Source: an uncultured Roseovarius sp. (lineage in GTDB: Bacteria; Pseudomonadota; Alphaproteobacteria; Rhodobacterales; Rhodobacteraceae). Taken from it: 64,000 nt of DNA. The position numbers were made by a program, and so were the translations under genes. Under the pieces are notes generated by a model that worked only from the letters and a program-made list of their open reading frames with translations, did no database searches and had not been told where the DNA came from. The DNA lies in the NCBI RefSeq assembly GCF_947489715.1, contig NZ_CANLER010000009.1, positions 124,001 to 188,000 on the forward strand, in the 5' to 3' direction. Of this stretch, positions 44,505-54,955 are shown piece by piece (within the stretch, counting starts at the first letter, position 1; each line of letters begins with the position of its first letter).

Positions 44505-46100
44505 TTACTTAAGCCACCAACGCTCCATCCAACGCTCGCCATCCATATCCCAGTTTGTGGCAATCTCATCGGGCATCCCAACATCATCGGTTACGCCAAA
44601 GACATAGGATGCGAACATCGGGATGGCAGAGCCGCCTTCTTCGTTGAGGATCTTCTGCATCTCGAAATACATATCGCGACGTTTGGCATCGTCCAGCTCG
44701 GCGCGCGCTTCGACCAACAACTTGTCAAACCTTTCATGTGACCATTTACTTTCGTTCCACGAAACGCCTGTCTGATACGTGGTCGAGAACATCTGATCTT
44801 CGACGGGCCGTCCGCTCCAATAGCTTGTGATGAAGGGTGATTTGATCCAGTGATCGGCCCAGAACCCATCATTGGGTTCACGCGAAACCTTCAGATCAAT
44901 CCCCGCGCCCTTGGCCGAATTCTGGATCAAGACTGCCGCATCAAGAGCCCCTGCAAAGGCAGCATCTGATGCGTGCAGCGTCAGCGCAATCGTATCCAGA
45001 CCAGATTCCTTGAGGTAGAATTTGGCCTTGTCGGGGTCGTATTCACGCTGCTCCAAATCAGTGTTGAAGAAGCGCTGCCCTGATCCAATTGGGTGGTCGT
45101 TGCCCAGTTCGCCATAGCCGAACAGGATCTTGTCGACCAGTTCTTGCCGGTTGATCGCATATTTGACGGCCAGACGGATATTGTTGTCGTCAAACGGCGC
45201 CGTATCCGACAGCATCGGGAAAGAATAATGCAGTGTGCCTGTCGCGGTTTTCAGATTGACGCCGGGTTTGCGCCCCATCAGGGCAGCGGTCTTTAGGTCC
45301 ACGCGGTCGATCGCGTGAACATCCCCGGAAACCAGTGCTGTGGTGCGCGCGTTCTGATCGATGATGGCCAGCACCTCGATCGTATCGAAATGCGCTACCT
45401 CGTCGCTCCAGTGGTTGGCATGGCGCGACAGCCTGCTGGTGATCCCGGCCTGGTAGCCATCGAGCTTGTAGGCACCACAACCGACATGATCCTGCCAGTT
45501 CATCGTGCCGTCATCATTCGCGGGCATGACCGGCAGGTGGTAATCGGTCAGGATAAAGGGAAAATCGGCATTGCCGGCCTCTAACTCAAACACCACGGTA
45601 TTCTTGCCATCGGCATTCATCTTGGTGACCGGCGCAACCAATGGCGCTGCGGCCGAGCTTGTGCCTTCTTTGCGGTGATGGTTGATGGATGCAATGACAT
45701 CATCAGCCGTTACGGTGCGGCCATTGTGGAATTCAACACCATCCCGCAGTGTGAAGGTCCAGGTTTTTGCGTCCGGCGACGCCTCCCACGATTCCGCCAC
45801 CGAGGGCTGCAGGCTGCCATCGGGGCCGATCTGGGTCAGGTAACCCTGATACCCTCCAAGCGCGAGCCCGATGGTGTAGCCGTTCTCGATGATGCCCGGA
45901 TCCAAGACATCAGTGGACGCTCCGTGGCCACGCGCAACCCGCATGTGGCCACCTTTTTTGGGCGTTGCGGCATTAACCTTATCTGCGGCGAGAGTTAGCG
46001 CCGAAACACTCACCCCGGCGGCAAGGCCCTGCTGTATGAAGCTGCGCCGTGAGATATGCTTGGACTTCAGCTGTTCCGTAAGCTTTTTGAATCTTTCCAT
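44505..46100 (-). CDS. Tat-exported peptide/nickel-type ABC substrate-binding protein
   Basis: A 531-residue SBP_bac_5 protein. The N-terminus has a twin-arginine motif SRRSFIQQG and a hydrophobic stretch, so it is exported folded. Family segments include RTVTADDVIASINHHR, FDDNNIRLAVKYAINRQELV and DPDKAKFYLKESGLD. No permease or ATPase gene is adjacent; it may use the Dpp-type transporter at 52.4-55.9 kb or a distant one. It is the last gene after the deiminase-fold and M20 hydrolase genes, 33 bases behind. GGAGG precedes the ATG. Confidence 0.9.
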   Translation of the reverse strand: MERFKKLTEQLKSKHISRRSFIQQGLAAGVSVSALTLAADKVNAATPKKGGHMRVARGHGASTDVLDPGIIENGYTIGLALGGYQGYLTQIGPDGSLQPSVAESWEASPDAKTWTFTLRDGVEFHNGRTVTADDVIASINHHRKEGTSSAAAPLVAPVTKMNADGKNTVVFELEAGNADFPFILTDYHLPVMPANDDGTMNWQDHVGCGAYKLDGYQAGITSRLSRHANHWSDEVAHFDTIEVLAIIDQNARTTALVSGDVHAIDRVDLKTAALMGRKPGVNLKTATGTLHYSFPMLSDTAPFDDNNIRLAVKYAINRQELVDKILFGYGELGNDHPIGSGQRFFNTDLEQREYDPDKAKFYLKESGLDTIALTLHASDAAFAGALDAAVLIQNSAKGAGIDLKVSREPNDGFWADHWIKSPFITSYWSGRPVEDQMFSTTYQTGVSWNESKWSHERFDKLLVEARAELDDAKRRDMYFEMQKILNEEGGSAIPMFASYVFGVTDDVGMPDEIATNWDMDGERWMERWWLK

Positions 46101-46133
46101 TTTTTTCCTCCCTGGTTTCGACCTGTAAGGTGA

Positions 46134-47402
46134 CTAGGCCGGTATTATATCATGTGTTTGGTTTTCCGGGTGCCCAACTGCCGAAGATAGGTGTAACGCG
46201 GCCCCCAAGAGAACGTTGCACCCTGCCTCAAGATGGCTCTGTTCTGCGCTTTCGGCTTCATTGTGACTTAGCCCGTCTTTGCACGGCACAAAGACCATGG
46301 CAGTGGGCACTTTTCTGGCGATCTGACAGGCATCGTGGCCCGCACCGGATACCATCTGTCGACGCGGATATCCGTATGCTGTCGTAGCGGCCTGGATCGC
46401 TTCGACGCAAGCCGGCGCAAAGCGTACCGGTGGATTGTGCCAGATCATCTGAAGATTGACGCTGGCCGCCGTTTCCCGTGCCACGGCGTCACGCAGCGCC
46501 TCATCCATCCTGCTTAGCACCGCATCGTCCGGGTTGCGGAAATCGACGGTGAATTGCACCTCGCCGGGAACTGTATTGCGAGAATTCGGTGTGACATGCA
46601 TTTCACCCACAGTTCCGACACTGTCGGGCGCGAATTCCAGAGCAATGTCCTGCACTGCCAGAACCAGTCGCGATGCCGCCACAAGTGCGTCGCGCCGCCC
46701 CGCCATCGGGGTCGAGCCTGAATGGGCATCGCGCCCCGATACTGTCACGTCATACCAGCGCTGTCCCTGTCCGCCGGTGACGACACCGATCACCTGTGCA
46801 TGGCGTTCCAGAACCGGGCCCTGTTCTATATGTGCTTCCAGAAACGCGCCCAGCTTATGTGATCCGCAGGGCATATCACCAGCATATCCGATGCGTTCCA
46901 GTTCTTTCGCGAATTGCATGCCATCGGCATCAGTCCTACTCAGCGCGAAGTCGAGATCAAAGAGCCCGGCGTATACGCCCGAACACAGCATTGCCGGGGC
47001 AAAGCGCGCGCCTTCCTCGTTCGTCCAATTGACCACGTCGATTGGCGCATCGGTTTCGATTCTGTGATCATTCAGGGTTCGGACAATTTCCAAACCCGCC
47101 AAGACGCCATAGACGCCGTCGAATTTCCCACCATGCGGTTGCGTATCAAGATGGCTGCCGATGCCGATGGGCGTTAGCGCGTTGTCCCGTCCCGGGCGTT
47201 GGGCGAACATGTTGCCGAGCCTGTCAATGGTGACGGTGCACCCGGCCTCGCGGCACCAGCTGGCAAACAGGTCCCGCGCCTCGCGGTCACCGTCTGTCAA
47301 GGCCAGGCGACCACACCCGCCGCCAGGTAGCGCGTCGATCCGGGCCATGTCCATGATCGACTTCCATAGGCGATCACCATTTATTCGAGGCGCCTTGCTC
47401 AT
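46134..47402 (-). CDS. M20 Zn-dependent amidohydrolase (N-carbamoylase/ureidoglycolate-type, HyuC-like)
   Basis: A 422-residue enzyme of the AllC/HyuC group. The metal ligands are visible in GIGSHLDTQPHGGKFDG (His and Asp), VVNWTNEEGARF (Glu-Glu) and, near the C-terminus, SGAGHDACQIAR with a later His. VTGGQGQRWYDVTVSGRDAHSG carries the dimerisation-domain His. The group hydrolyses N-carbamoyl amino acids, allantoate or ureidoglycine. The ATG at 47402 overlaps the stop of the deiminase-fold gene (ATGA). Together with the racemase at 37.8 kb this suggests hydantoin or ureide metabolism. Confidence 0.9.
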   Translation of the reverse strand: MSKAPRINGDRLWKSIMDMARIDALPGGGCGRLALTDGDREARDLFASWCREAGCTVTIDRLGNMFAQRPGRDNALTPIGIGSHLDTQPHGGKFDGVYGVLAGLEIVRTLNDHRIETDAPIDVVNWTNEEGARFAPAMLCSGVYAGLFDLDFALSRTDADGMQFAKELERIGYAGDMPCGSHKLGAFLEAHIEQGPVLERHAQVIGVVTGGQGQRWYDVTVSGRDAHSGSTPMAGRRDALVAASRLVLAVQDIALEFAPDSVGTVGEMHVTPNSRNTVPGEVQFTVDFRNPDDAVLSRMDEALRDAVARETAASVNLQMIWHNPPVRFAPACVEAIQAATTAYGYPRRQMVSGAGHDACQIARKVPTAMVFVPCKDGLSHNEAESAEQSHLEAGCNVLLGAALHLSSAVGHPENQTHDIIPA

Positions 47403-48292
47403 GCCTCTTCGCGGCAAAGCGCCTGGCTGAGACAATGCACGCCGCCGCCACCGAGGGTGAACATTGACATATCCGGGTCATATACCTCGAACCCCAGGGC
47501 GCGCATCTTGGCGTTCAGATCATCGGCGCCCGCCATCGACAACACCTTACCATTCCCCATCGCCACCAGGTTGACGCCCAAATTCTTGGCCTCGCGATAC
47601 TCGACCTCGACGATGTCGATGCCCCAACCGCGGACCACATCCACCAGCCAGGGCTCCATCGCATCAACACACGCCACGACCAGTTTCTCAGCCAGCGGCA
47701 CGATCAGCCCGTCCATATGCACGAATTCACGGCTGATCGGGGCCACGACGGCTTCCCAGCCTTCGGCGCGTACGAAATCTGCCACTTGTTCGCTGCCGTC
47801 CTTTTCCGAGCGTTCGCCGCAATACCCGATTAGGACCCGGCCCGGTTCGATGATGTTGAAATCACCACCTTCGAAATGCCCCGCCGTCGCGAATTGCCAG
47901 ATCGGCACATCGTGATCCTGATAGAACTTGATCACCGTGGCATAGTCAGCGCGGCGGCATTTCAGCTGCATGTGGCACACGAGCGGGCCCCACGGTGTCA
48001 TGGCCGAGCTGTCACGGGCAAAGAAATTTCGGTGTAGCGCCTCGTCTGATTCCAGGTAATGGCAGGTCACGTCATTTTCTTCGTAGATTGCCACCATCTC
48101 GGAATGCTGTTTCATCGCCAGTTGCAAATCAAACCGATGCCCGGTCTTTTCGGCATTGGCCAGTGTCCGCCCAATCAGTGGGCCAGCCTCAACCCAGCGG
48201 TAATAGTCCGGCCTGCCCAGCAGCACATCCTTCAGCTTGGTGTAATCGTTGTTGATGCCCCACTTCGAAACATGTTTCGTATGATCTTTCAC
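47399..48292 (-). CDS. Arginine-deiminase-fold amidinotransferase/dimethylargininase-like hydrolase
   Basis: A 297-residue protein of the guanidino-modifying superfamily. The EGGD box is in GHFEGGDFNII, the second His-Asp in EFVHMDGLIVPL, and the nucleophile Cys in GGGGVHCLSQAL near the C-terminus, so the catalytic set is complete. Members hydrolyse arginine, methylarginines or related guanidines, or transfer amidino groups. The start is GTG with AGGAG eight bases before it. It is the first gene of the operon with the M20 hydrolase and the binding protein, and is divergent from the LysR gene. The exact substrate is not evident. Confidence 0.87.
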   Translation of the reverse strand: MKDHTKHVSKWGINNDYTKLKDVLLGRPDYYRWVEAGPLIGRTLANAEKTGHRFDLQLAMKQHSEMVAIYEENDVTCHYLESDEALHRNFFARDSSAMTPWGPLVCHMQLKCRRADYATVIKFYQDHDVPIWQFATAGHFEGGDFNIIEPGRVLIGYCGERSEKDGSEQVADFVRAEGWEAVVAPISREFVHMDGLIVPLAEKLVVACVDAMEPWLVDVVRGWGIDIVEVEYREAKNLGVNLVAMGNGKVLSMAGADDLNAKMRALGFEVYDPDMSMFTLGGGGVHCLSQALCREEA

Positions 48293-48335
48293 AGTTTATC
48301 TCCTGGTTTGCCCGCTAGGCCCCAGGTTGACGCAA

Positions 48336-48354
48336 AATTTAATTGCAATAAATT
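48336..48354. promoter_or_regulatory. AT-rich inverted repeat, candidate LysR site
   Basis: AATTTA and TAAATT flank ATTGCAA, giving a 19-base dyad in the 104-base gap between the deiminase-fold gene and the LysR gene. It fits the interrupted T-N11-A dyads that LysR proteins bind. Assignment is by position. Confidence 0.5.
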
Positions 48355-48396
48355 ACAAATACCAAAATCTTAATTGTACGGATATGCAAGTTTCTG

Positions 48397-49317
48397 ATGC
48401 TGCCACCATCCCTTTCCAAAGCTGATCTGCACCTTCTTCACGTGTTTCTAAGCGTCGTCGAAGCCCGTGGATTTTCCGCGGCCCAGATCGAGCTGAACGT
48501 TTCTGCATCGACCATCTCTCGGCAGATCACGAATCTGGAAACTAGGCTTGCCATGAAATTATGCCAGCGCGGTCGGTCTGGTTTTCGTCTCACGGAAAAA
48601 GGTGAGGTGGTCTACCGTGCGACCCAACGCCTGTTTGCGTCCGTACGGGATTTCAGTGAAACCATAGACGGTTCCCGGGGGATGCTGGTGGGAAATCTGG
48701 CCGTCGCCGTCATCGACAACTGGGTATTCAACGACGCGTCGCCCTTTGCTACGGCGTTGAGTGAATTCATAGAAATGGCGCCGGATGTCACGATCGAGCT
48801 GTTTTCGCTAGCGCCAGACGATATTGAATTAGCGGTGCAGGATACTCAGGTATCGCTGGGGATTGGCGTCTTTCACAAGCATAAGCCTGGCCTGATCTAT
48901 GAATCGATAGGGCTTGAGAAGATCGGTTTGTATTGCGCCAAGGGTCATCCGCTGTTTGACGAACGAGACGCAGCGAAAATTCGCGAAATATTACAGTACT
49001 CTAAATATGCCAAACGCGCGTATCTGAAAGAACGCGAGGTGGCGCCGATTTCGCGCGGGCTGAAAACCGGCGCGCTTGCCCATCAGATCGAAGGTATTGC
49101 CCACCTGATAATGACCGGCGAGTTCATCGGTTACCTGCCAGAACAATACGCAAAAGTATGGGTGCGGGAACGGAAAATGATGTCGGTCGACGCAGGCAAG
49201 TTCGATCAACCCTCTGAAATAAAGCTTGTCAAAAAAAGGGGCGTCGAACAGAATCTCGTAACACAGACATTCGAAGACCTCGTTCTTAAAAGCGTCTTGC
49301 CGGATTGCGCAAATTAA
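48397..49317 (+). CDS. LysR-family transcriptional regulator
   Basis: A 306-residue protein. The HTH covers about 8-66 (LLHVFLSVVEARGFSAAQIELN, here in two pieces, then SASTISRQITNLETRL). A periplasmic-binding-type effector domain follows (about 92-300). It is divergent from the deiminase/M20/binding-protein operon and is its likely activator. The base composition and codon use are more AT-rich than in the flanking enzyme genes, common for regulators. Confidence 0.92.
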   Translation: MLPPSLSKADLHLLHVFLSVVEARGFSAAQIELNVSASTISRQITNLETRLAMKLCQRGRSGFRLTEKGEVVYRATQRLFASVRDFSETIDGSRGMLVGNLAVAVIDNWVFNDASPFATALSEFIEMAPDVTIELFSLAPDDIELAVQDTQVSLGIGVFHKHKPGLIYESIGLEKIGLYCAKGHPLFDERDAAKIREILQYSKYAKRAYLKEREVAPISRGLKTGALAHQIEGIAHLIMTGEFIGYLPEQYAKVWVRERKMMSVDAGKFDQPSEIKLVKKRGVEQNLVTQTFEDLVLKSVLPDCAN

Positions 49318-49498
49318 CGCGACTCAGGGAACCCAACATGAATTTTCGGGCGGCTGTTTCGCCGGTCAGATCAGTTTCGACCACAAAATCCAAGAGGTTG
49401 CACAGAGCATGAAACGTGGCAGTGCATGAAAAAGCTGAGCTTTGAAGTCGAACGCAGTGTTCAACCGGAGCCCCCGATTTCATCGCGGCAATGATCTA

Positions 49499-50941
49499 TT
49501 AAAGGGCCGGGCGATTACCAGCGTTGTTGAGCCACGGGTTTGCTTGCTGCAATGCCTGGCCCACACGGAACACCCGTTGATCGTCCAGATGGCGAGCAAC
49601 AATCTGGATGCTGGTTGGCAACCCGTTCCCACCAATACCTGATGGAACCGACAACACTGGGCAGCGCCCTAACATGTTGAACGGATGGCAGAGTGTCCAG
49701 CCGTACATCGGATTGACGGATTTACCATTGATCTTGAGGGTGTCCGCCGGGTTCTGGTCTGCTGGTATCTCATGGTGCCCAAGGGTCGGGCAGATGAACG
49801 CGTAACACTCCTCCAGAACAGCACCAAAGGCGCGACCCATCTGCATTTGGGTTTCATAGGCGTCGTAGAATTCCGTGCTGCTCGTGTTTTTGTTGGCCTC
49901 CACACAATACGCTGCCCAGGGGGAGGCGAGAGATGGGTCAGTCTCGACGACCGAAGCCATGTAACCGCCGAAGAGATGATCAAGATAGACCTCAACAGCG
50001 CGATCGGCGCGGGCGGTCCAGCTCAGGTCAATCTCGATCAGTTCAGCACCGAGGTCCTTGAACGTATCAAGAGTACGCAGGGTGTTGGCCCTGACATGAT
50101 CGTCGATTTCAAAGAAATTAAGATCCATCGACCAGGCGATTTTCAGCCCTTTCAGGCCTTCATGGTGCAGTGGCAGTTCGTATTTGGGCCGGAGTGAGGC
50201 GTTGTCAAAGGGATGCGGGCCGCACATGATATTCTGCATCAGCGCCACATCTTCGACCGTTCGGCCCATGGGGCCGACGACCGCGTACATGTCATAGGCA
50301 AAGGCAGTGTTGTCCGGGTTGCGACCATAGGGCGGCTTGTACCCCACCACGCCGCAGCAGGCGGCGGGAATGCGGATTGATCCGCCGATGTCAGATCCGG
50401 TCGCCAGTGGGCTGCTGCCCGCGGCAAGTGACGCACCCGACCCGCCAGAAGATCCGCCACAGGTATAGTCAAGCCCCCAGGGCGTTCGCGTCACACCATG
50501 AATCCGGGTGTCGGTGGTACCAGCGCAGCAGAATTCTGGTGTGGTGGTCTGAGCGTGATAGAACGCGCCGGCATCCAACAACCGTTGTGCCGCAAATTGG
50601 GTTTCGGTACTGATATTGTCCTGATAATAGAGCGACCCGTGGGTGACCTTCTCGCCGATCAGGTCCACCTCATCCTTCATCGCGACAGGCAGCCCTTCGA
50701 GTGGCCGAATATCCGTAGCACCACTAGCATAGCGCGCCTCGGCGGCCCGTGCCAGTATCATCGCCTTGTCGAAATGGGTGGCAGTGAAGGCGTTGATCTT
50801 TGGTTCGACCTCTTCCGTGCGGGCAATCAGGTTCTCGAGATATTCCACCGGGGACAGGCTGTGCGCCCGGAACTTTGAGAGCACATCGGTTGCCGAAAGG
50901 TAGCAGAGATCGAGATCGGCTTTGGTCAGTGTTGTCGTCAT
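49499..50941 (-). CDS. Amidase-signature family hydrolase, copy A
   Basis: A 480-residue amidase. The Ser-cisSer-Lys triad is complete: Lys in PVAMKDEVD, cis-Ser in [15 protein letters not shown] and the nucleophile in [13 protein letters not shown]. It hydrolyses a C-N amide bond of an unknown compound. The ATG at 50941 follows AAAGGAG; 40 codons of open frame upstream run over the previous stop. It is 16 bases after the second amidase gene and the last of the transporter-amidase operon. Confidence 0.93.
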   Translation of the reverse strand: MTTTLTKADLDLCYLSATDVLSKFRAHSLSPVEYLENLIARTEEVEPKINAFTATHFDKAMILARAAEARYASGATDIRPLEGLPVAMKDEVDLIGEKVTHGSLYYQDNISTETQFAAQRLLDAGAFYHAQTTTPEFCCAGTTDTRIHGVTRTPWGLDYTCGGSSGGSGASLAAGSSPLATGSDIGGSIRIPAACCGVVGYKPPYGRNPDNTAFAYDMYAVVGPMGRTVEDVALMQNIMCGPHPFDNASLRPKYELPLHHEGLKGLKIAWSMDLNFFEIDDHVRANTLRTLDTFKDLGAELIEIDLSWTARADRAVEVYLDHLFGGYMASVVETDPSLASPWAAYCVEANKNTSSTEFYDAYETQMQMGRAFGAVLEECYAFICPTLGHHEIPADQNPADTLKINGKSVNPMYGWTLCHPFNMLGRCPVLSVPSGIGGNGLPTSIQIVARHLDDQRVFRVGQALQQANPWLNNAGNRPAL

Positions 50942-50957
50942 GGGGCTCTCCTTTGGG

Positions 50958-52382
50958 TCAGAGGTTGGGCCGATGGGCGGCGCAATCGAAAAACGGTGTG
51001 ACCTGTTCCAGCGCAGCAGCGACGCGGAAAACACGCGGGTCGTCAAAAGAACGCCCAACAACCTGCACGCCCATCGGCAATCCGCTGTCGGCGATGCCTG
51101 TCGGGACGGCCAGAACGGGCAGGCGGTTCAGCATGTTGAACTGCGGCAACAGGTGGAATTCATAATCGGTGTCGATCTCGCGCCCGCTCACGATCATTGT
51201 TTCCCAGAGCGGCTGCTCGGCGCGCACCTCGTGGGTGATGAAAGCAGGGCAGATCATGGCATGGGCACGTTCCAGAACGGGCGCGATCGAGCTGTACATC
51301 TCCGCGGCAAGCTCCTGAGATCGGTAGACTTTTTCGACAGTCGCGGTTTTCGACCGTTCCGCCAGGAATGCCGTGTAGTCACAAACCAGATCGGGATGCG
51401 CTGTGGCCTCTTGCTGCAGGTAATGGCCAAGACCGAAATCCAGATAATCACGCGCGGCATAGGTGGTCTCGCGCGTCCAGCCCAGATCGACATGTTCGAT
51501 GATGGCACCCTGATCCGCCAGCCGGTCAAGCGCCTGTAGCGTGTGCGCCCTGACGTCATCGGCCAGCACTTCGTTTCCCACATCCAACGTATAGGCGAGT
51601 GTCAGACCTTTGACGCCCTCATGCTGCAACGGGATATCGATCTGCTCGCGCAGGGTGGCAATGTCGCCCGGATGATGCCCCGCGATCACGTTTTGCATCA
51701 GCGCGCAGTCGGTCACATGGCGCGCCAGAGGGCCAACAGTGTTGTAGGGGTCAAGGTTGAAGGGTGGTAAATCCGGCACCCGACCATAGGGCGGTTTGTA
51801 ACCAACCACACCGCAGGCGGCAGCCGGGCCACGGATGGAGCCCGCGATATCCGAACCGGTTGCCAGGCTGGACGTGCCCGCAGCCAGCGATGCCGCCGAC
51901 CCGCCCGAGGAGGACGAGCAGGTGAAGTCGCAGTGCCAGGGGTTGGTGGTGGTGCCATACAATCGGCTTGATGTGACCCAGGCACAACAGAATTCGGGCG
52001 TCGTGGTGCGGGCATGAAATATCGCTCCGGCATCCCGCAGCCGCGCGGCTACGGGGTGATCTTCGGTCGCAATCTGCTCCTTGTAGATTAGTGATCCGCT
52101 GGTGTTGCGCTGCCCAGCCACATCCATTTCGTCCTTGATGCCGACGGTCAGCCCTTCCAGCGGGCGCGCCTCACCGGTTCGGGCCATATAGATTTTTTCT
52201 GCATGCCGTGCCTGATCCCGTGCCTGATCAAAAAACGTTTCGGTAAAAGCATTCACCACCGGTTCAACCGCTTCTGCGCGCGCGATCTGTGCCTCCAGCA
52301 CTTCAACCGGAGAGACCTCGCGGGCGCGAAACATCTCGATCTGCCGGAGCGCCGGCAGGTAACAAAGCTCCAGATCGGACAT
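50958..52382 (-). CDS. Amidase-signature family hydrolase, copy B
   Basis: A 474-residue amidase related to copy A along its whole length. The triad is in TVGIKDEMD, CSSSSGGSAASLAAG and TGSDIAGSIRGPA. The two enzymes differ in the sub-strate-facing parts, which suggests two amides in one pathway. It starts eight bases after the ATPase gene. Both copies begin with the same [10 protein letters not shown]/SDLELCYL-type N-terminus, so a tandem duplication is likely. Confidence 0.93.
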   Translation of the reverse strand: MSDLELCYLPALRQIEMFRAREVSPVEVLEAQIARAEAVEPVVNAFTETFFDQARDQARHAEKIYMARTGEARPLEGLTVGIKDEMDVAGQRNTSGSLIYKEQIATEDHPVAARLRDAGAIFHARTTTPEFCCAWVTSSRLYGTTTNPWHCDFTCSSSSGGSAASLAAGTSSLATGSDIAGSIRGPAAACGVVGYKPPYGRVPDLPPFNLDPYNTVGPLARHVTDCALMQNVIAGHHPGDIATLREQIDIPLQHEGVKGLTLAYTLDVGNEVLADDVRAHTLQALDRLADQGAIIEHVDLGWTRETTYAARDYLDFGLGHYLQQEATAHPDLVCDYTAFLAERSKTATVEKVYRSQELAAEMYSSIAPVLERAHAMICPAFITHEVRAEQPLWETMIVSGREIDTDYEFHLLPQFNMLNRLPVLAVPTGIADSGLPMGVQVVGRSFDDPRVFRVAAALEQVTPFFDCAAHRPNL

Positions 52383-52390
52383 GTGAACGC

Positions 52391-54073
52391 TTACTCCGTT
52401 TCAGAAAACTCAGGCAGTTCGTGTTGCGAGGCGGCAATCAGCGCGCGCGTGTAGTCATGTTCAGGGGCGTCGAAAATCCGGGCACAGGGATCGGATTCCA
52501 CAACCTTGCCCTTCAGCAAGACAACCACGCGGTCAGCACAGTGACGCACGACGCTCATGTTATGGGTGATGATCAGGGTCGACACGCCGGTGCGTTCCTG
52601 AATTTCATTGAGAAGGTTCAGCACTTCGCCCTGAACCGACACATCAAGACCTGCTGTCGGTTCATCGGCGATGATCAGTTCCGGATCAAGCGCCAGAGCG
52701 CGGGCCACGCCGACGCGTCGCGCCTGTCCACCCGATAACTGATGCGGATAGCGACAGGCGAAACTGGCGGGCAGTCCGACATTTGTCAGCAGCCGATCCA
52801 AGGTTTCACGTCGGTCCAGATCACGGCGACCCTGAACGATCAGTGGCTCAAGAATTTGCTCGCCAATGGTCACCCGCGGGCTGAGGGATCCGACCGGATC
52901 CTGAAACATCATCGACGTACAGGCGCGCACGGATTTCAAAACTTGGCTGTCGCAACGCTCTACCGTGCGCCCGGTGACAGTTACCGTGCCGCTTTCGGTG
53001 CCAACCAATCCCAGAATCGAACGTGCTATTGTCGTTTTGCCTGATCCGCTTTCACCGACCAGTGCCAGGGTTTCACCCTTGCGCACCGACAAGCTGACAT
53101 CGCGCACTGCGCGGATAAGCTGAGGCCTGCCACCCAGCCATTTGGGCAGTAGGTCGCGTTTGATAAAATTGACGCAGAGGTTTGTCACGTCCAGCACCGG
53201 AGGTTGATCGGATTTCACCCGGTCAGAAGGCCCTGCAACAATTTCGACCGGCGTATTCAGATCGTCGGTCATCGATGGCAGGCGTCTTGTCGGCTGCTCA
53301 ATCCGTGCCGGATCGCAGCGCAAGAGCATTTTGGTGTAGTCATTCACAGGGTTGGCGAACACTTCGGCTACTGGTCCTGCCTCGACGATATCGCCCCGGT
53401 TCATCACCAGCACGTCGTCACAGAGGCTTGAAACCACCCCAAGATGATGGGTCACAAATATCACCGCGCTTTCGGTTTCATTCTGCAGGCGGCGCAGCAG
53501 GTCGAGGATTTCCACTTCCAAAGTGGCATCAAGCGCGGTGGTTGGCTCGTCCGCGATAACTAAGTCGGGCTCCAGCATCAGGGCCATGGCGATCGACACC
53601 CGCTGGCGCTGACCGCCTGACAACTCATAGGGATACATTTTCATCCGCGCCACCGGGTCCGGCAGGCTGACCCAGTCGAGCGCATCGACACAACGAGACC
53701 ACTTTTCCTTTTGGCTCCACGGTTCGCGATAGAGAACGTCCATCATCTGTTGGCCGATGGTCAGCGCTGGCGTCAGGGCGCTCATCGGGTCCTGCGATAT
53801 ATATGAAATTCGGGTGCCGCGTAGGGCGCGCAACTGATCGGGGGTCATGCGCAACAGGTCGCGCCCTTCGAAATGGACAGCCCCGCTGGTGATCGTGGCG
53901 ACATCAGGCAAAAGCCGTGTCAGCGCCCAGATCAGGGTGGACTTTCCTGATCCGCTTTCGCCGACGATGCCCAGCACCTGGTTGCGTTTCAGCGAGAAAC
54001 TGGCCCAGTTGACCGCAGGGAGCGATCCATATTTGACCGCAAGCTCGTGAACTTCCAATAGCGTTTCCGTCAT
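52391..54073 (-). CDS. Dipeptide-type ABC transporter ATPase, fused DppD-DppF
   Basis: A 560-residue protein with two complete ABC domains: the first about 1-255, the second about 290-550. Each has a Walker A (GESGSGKST and GESGSGKTT), signature (LSGGQRQRVSIAMAL and LSGGQARRVGVARAL), Walker B (VIADEPTTALDA, IIADEPTAGLDV) and oligopeptide-type C-terminal extension. One polypeptide thus supplies both motor subunits. It lies between the permease gene and the amidases. Confidence 0.95.
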   Translation of the reverse strand: MTETLLEVHELAVKYGSLPAVNWASFSLKRNQVLGIVGESGSGKSTLIWALTRLLPDVATITSGAVHFEGRDLLRMTPDQLRALRGTRISYISQDPMSALTPALTIGQQMMDVLYREPWSQKEKWSRCVDALDWVSLPDPVARMKMYPYELSGGQRQRVSIAMALMLEPDLVIADEPTTALDATLEVEILDLLRRLQNETESAVIFVTHHLGVVSSLCDDVLVMNRGDIVEAGPVAEVFANPVNDYTKMLLRCDPARIEQPTRRLPSMTDDLNTPVEIVAGPSDRVKSDQPPVLDVTNLCVNFIKRDLLPKWLGGRPQLIRAVRDVSLSVRKGETLALVGESGSGKTTIARSILGLVGTESGTVTVTGRTVERCDSQVLKSVRACTSMMFQDPVGSLSPRVTIGEQILEPLIVQGRRDLDRRETLDRLLTNVGLPASFACRYPHQLSGGQARRVGVARALALDPELIIADEPTAGLDVSVQGEVLNLLNEIQERTGVSTLIITHNMSVVRHCADRVVVLLKGKVVESDPCARIFDAPEHDYTRALIAASQHELPEFSETE

Positions 54074-54076
54074 GGC

Positions 54077-54955
54077 TCAGACCCCCCTGCGCAGCTTGGG
54101 GTCGAACGTGTCGCGCAATGCCTCACCCAGAAAGGTGAACCCAAGTGTGGCGGTGATCAGCGGCACGGAGCCGGCAATGACCAGCCAATAGGTCTGACGG
54201 ATGAATTTGTAGCCGTCATCCAGAATAAGCCCCCAGCTTGATTGCGGCGGCTTGACGCCCACGCCCAGAAAGCTCAGCCCGGCCTCGGCGGCGATGAAGA
54301 CGGGGATATCCATTGATGCCAGGATCAGGATCGGACCGATGATGTTGGGTAAGATATGCCGCGCCAGGATACGCGTCCGACTCATTCCCATGGCCATCAG
54401 CGCCTCGACATAATCCGCCTTTGACGCGGCAATGACCGAGGTGCGCACGATCCGGCCATAATAGGGCACGGAAGTAACGACCAGAATGCCGATAACGGTG
54501 TTGAGACCGGCACCAAAGATCGGGCCGACCGCCAACGCCAGGATGATCACCGGATAGGCGCGCACGGTGTCGAATGCCAAAACGATGGGATTATCCAGCC
54601 ATTTAGGTCCGAACCCGGCGATCATGCCCAGAATGACACCGAACCCTACCGCGAGCGCAGTCGATATCAGCGCGACGCTGAGCGCGATTTGCCCCCCATA
54701 TAGAGCGCGTGACAACACATCACGGCCAAGTTGATCCGTACCCAGCCAATGCGCCCACGAGGGGGCCTGAAGCTTTGACGGAACATCAATCGCGGCTGGA
54801 TCATAGGGCGACAAGACGCCCGCAAATACAGCCGAGAGAACCAGTAAGGTGACAAGCACCACACCAATCGCGCCCATCGGATCGGACATCAGCCGCAGAA
54901 ATCCATCAACCAGCGTATTACGCTGAGCGAGGGAATTGGTGTTGGCTACGCTCAT
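54077..54955 (-). CDS. Dipeptide-type ABC transporter permease (DppC)
   Basis: A 292-residue inner-membrane protein with six segments. N-terminal DPMGAIGVVLVTLLVLSAVFAG and APSWAHWLGTDQLGRDVLSRALYG (split) are DppC hallmarks; the EAA loop is VEALMAMGMSRTRILARHILPN. It pairs with the DppB protein, whose gene overlaps its start (ATGA). Confidence 0.95.
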   Translation of the reverse strand: MSVANTNSLAQRNTLVDGFLRLMSDPMGAIGVVLVTLLVLSAVFAGVLSPYDPAAIDVPSKLQAPSWAHWLGTDQLGRDVLSRALYGGQIALSVALISTALAVGFGVILGMIAGFGPKWLDNPIVLAFDTVRAYPVIILALAVGPIFGAGLNTVIGILVVTSVPYYGRIVRTSVIAASKADYVEALMAMGMSRTRILARHILPNIIGPILILASMDIPVFIAAEAGLSFLGVGVKPPQSSWGLILDDGYKFIRQTYWLVIAGSVPLITATLGFTFLGEALRDTFDPKLRRGV

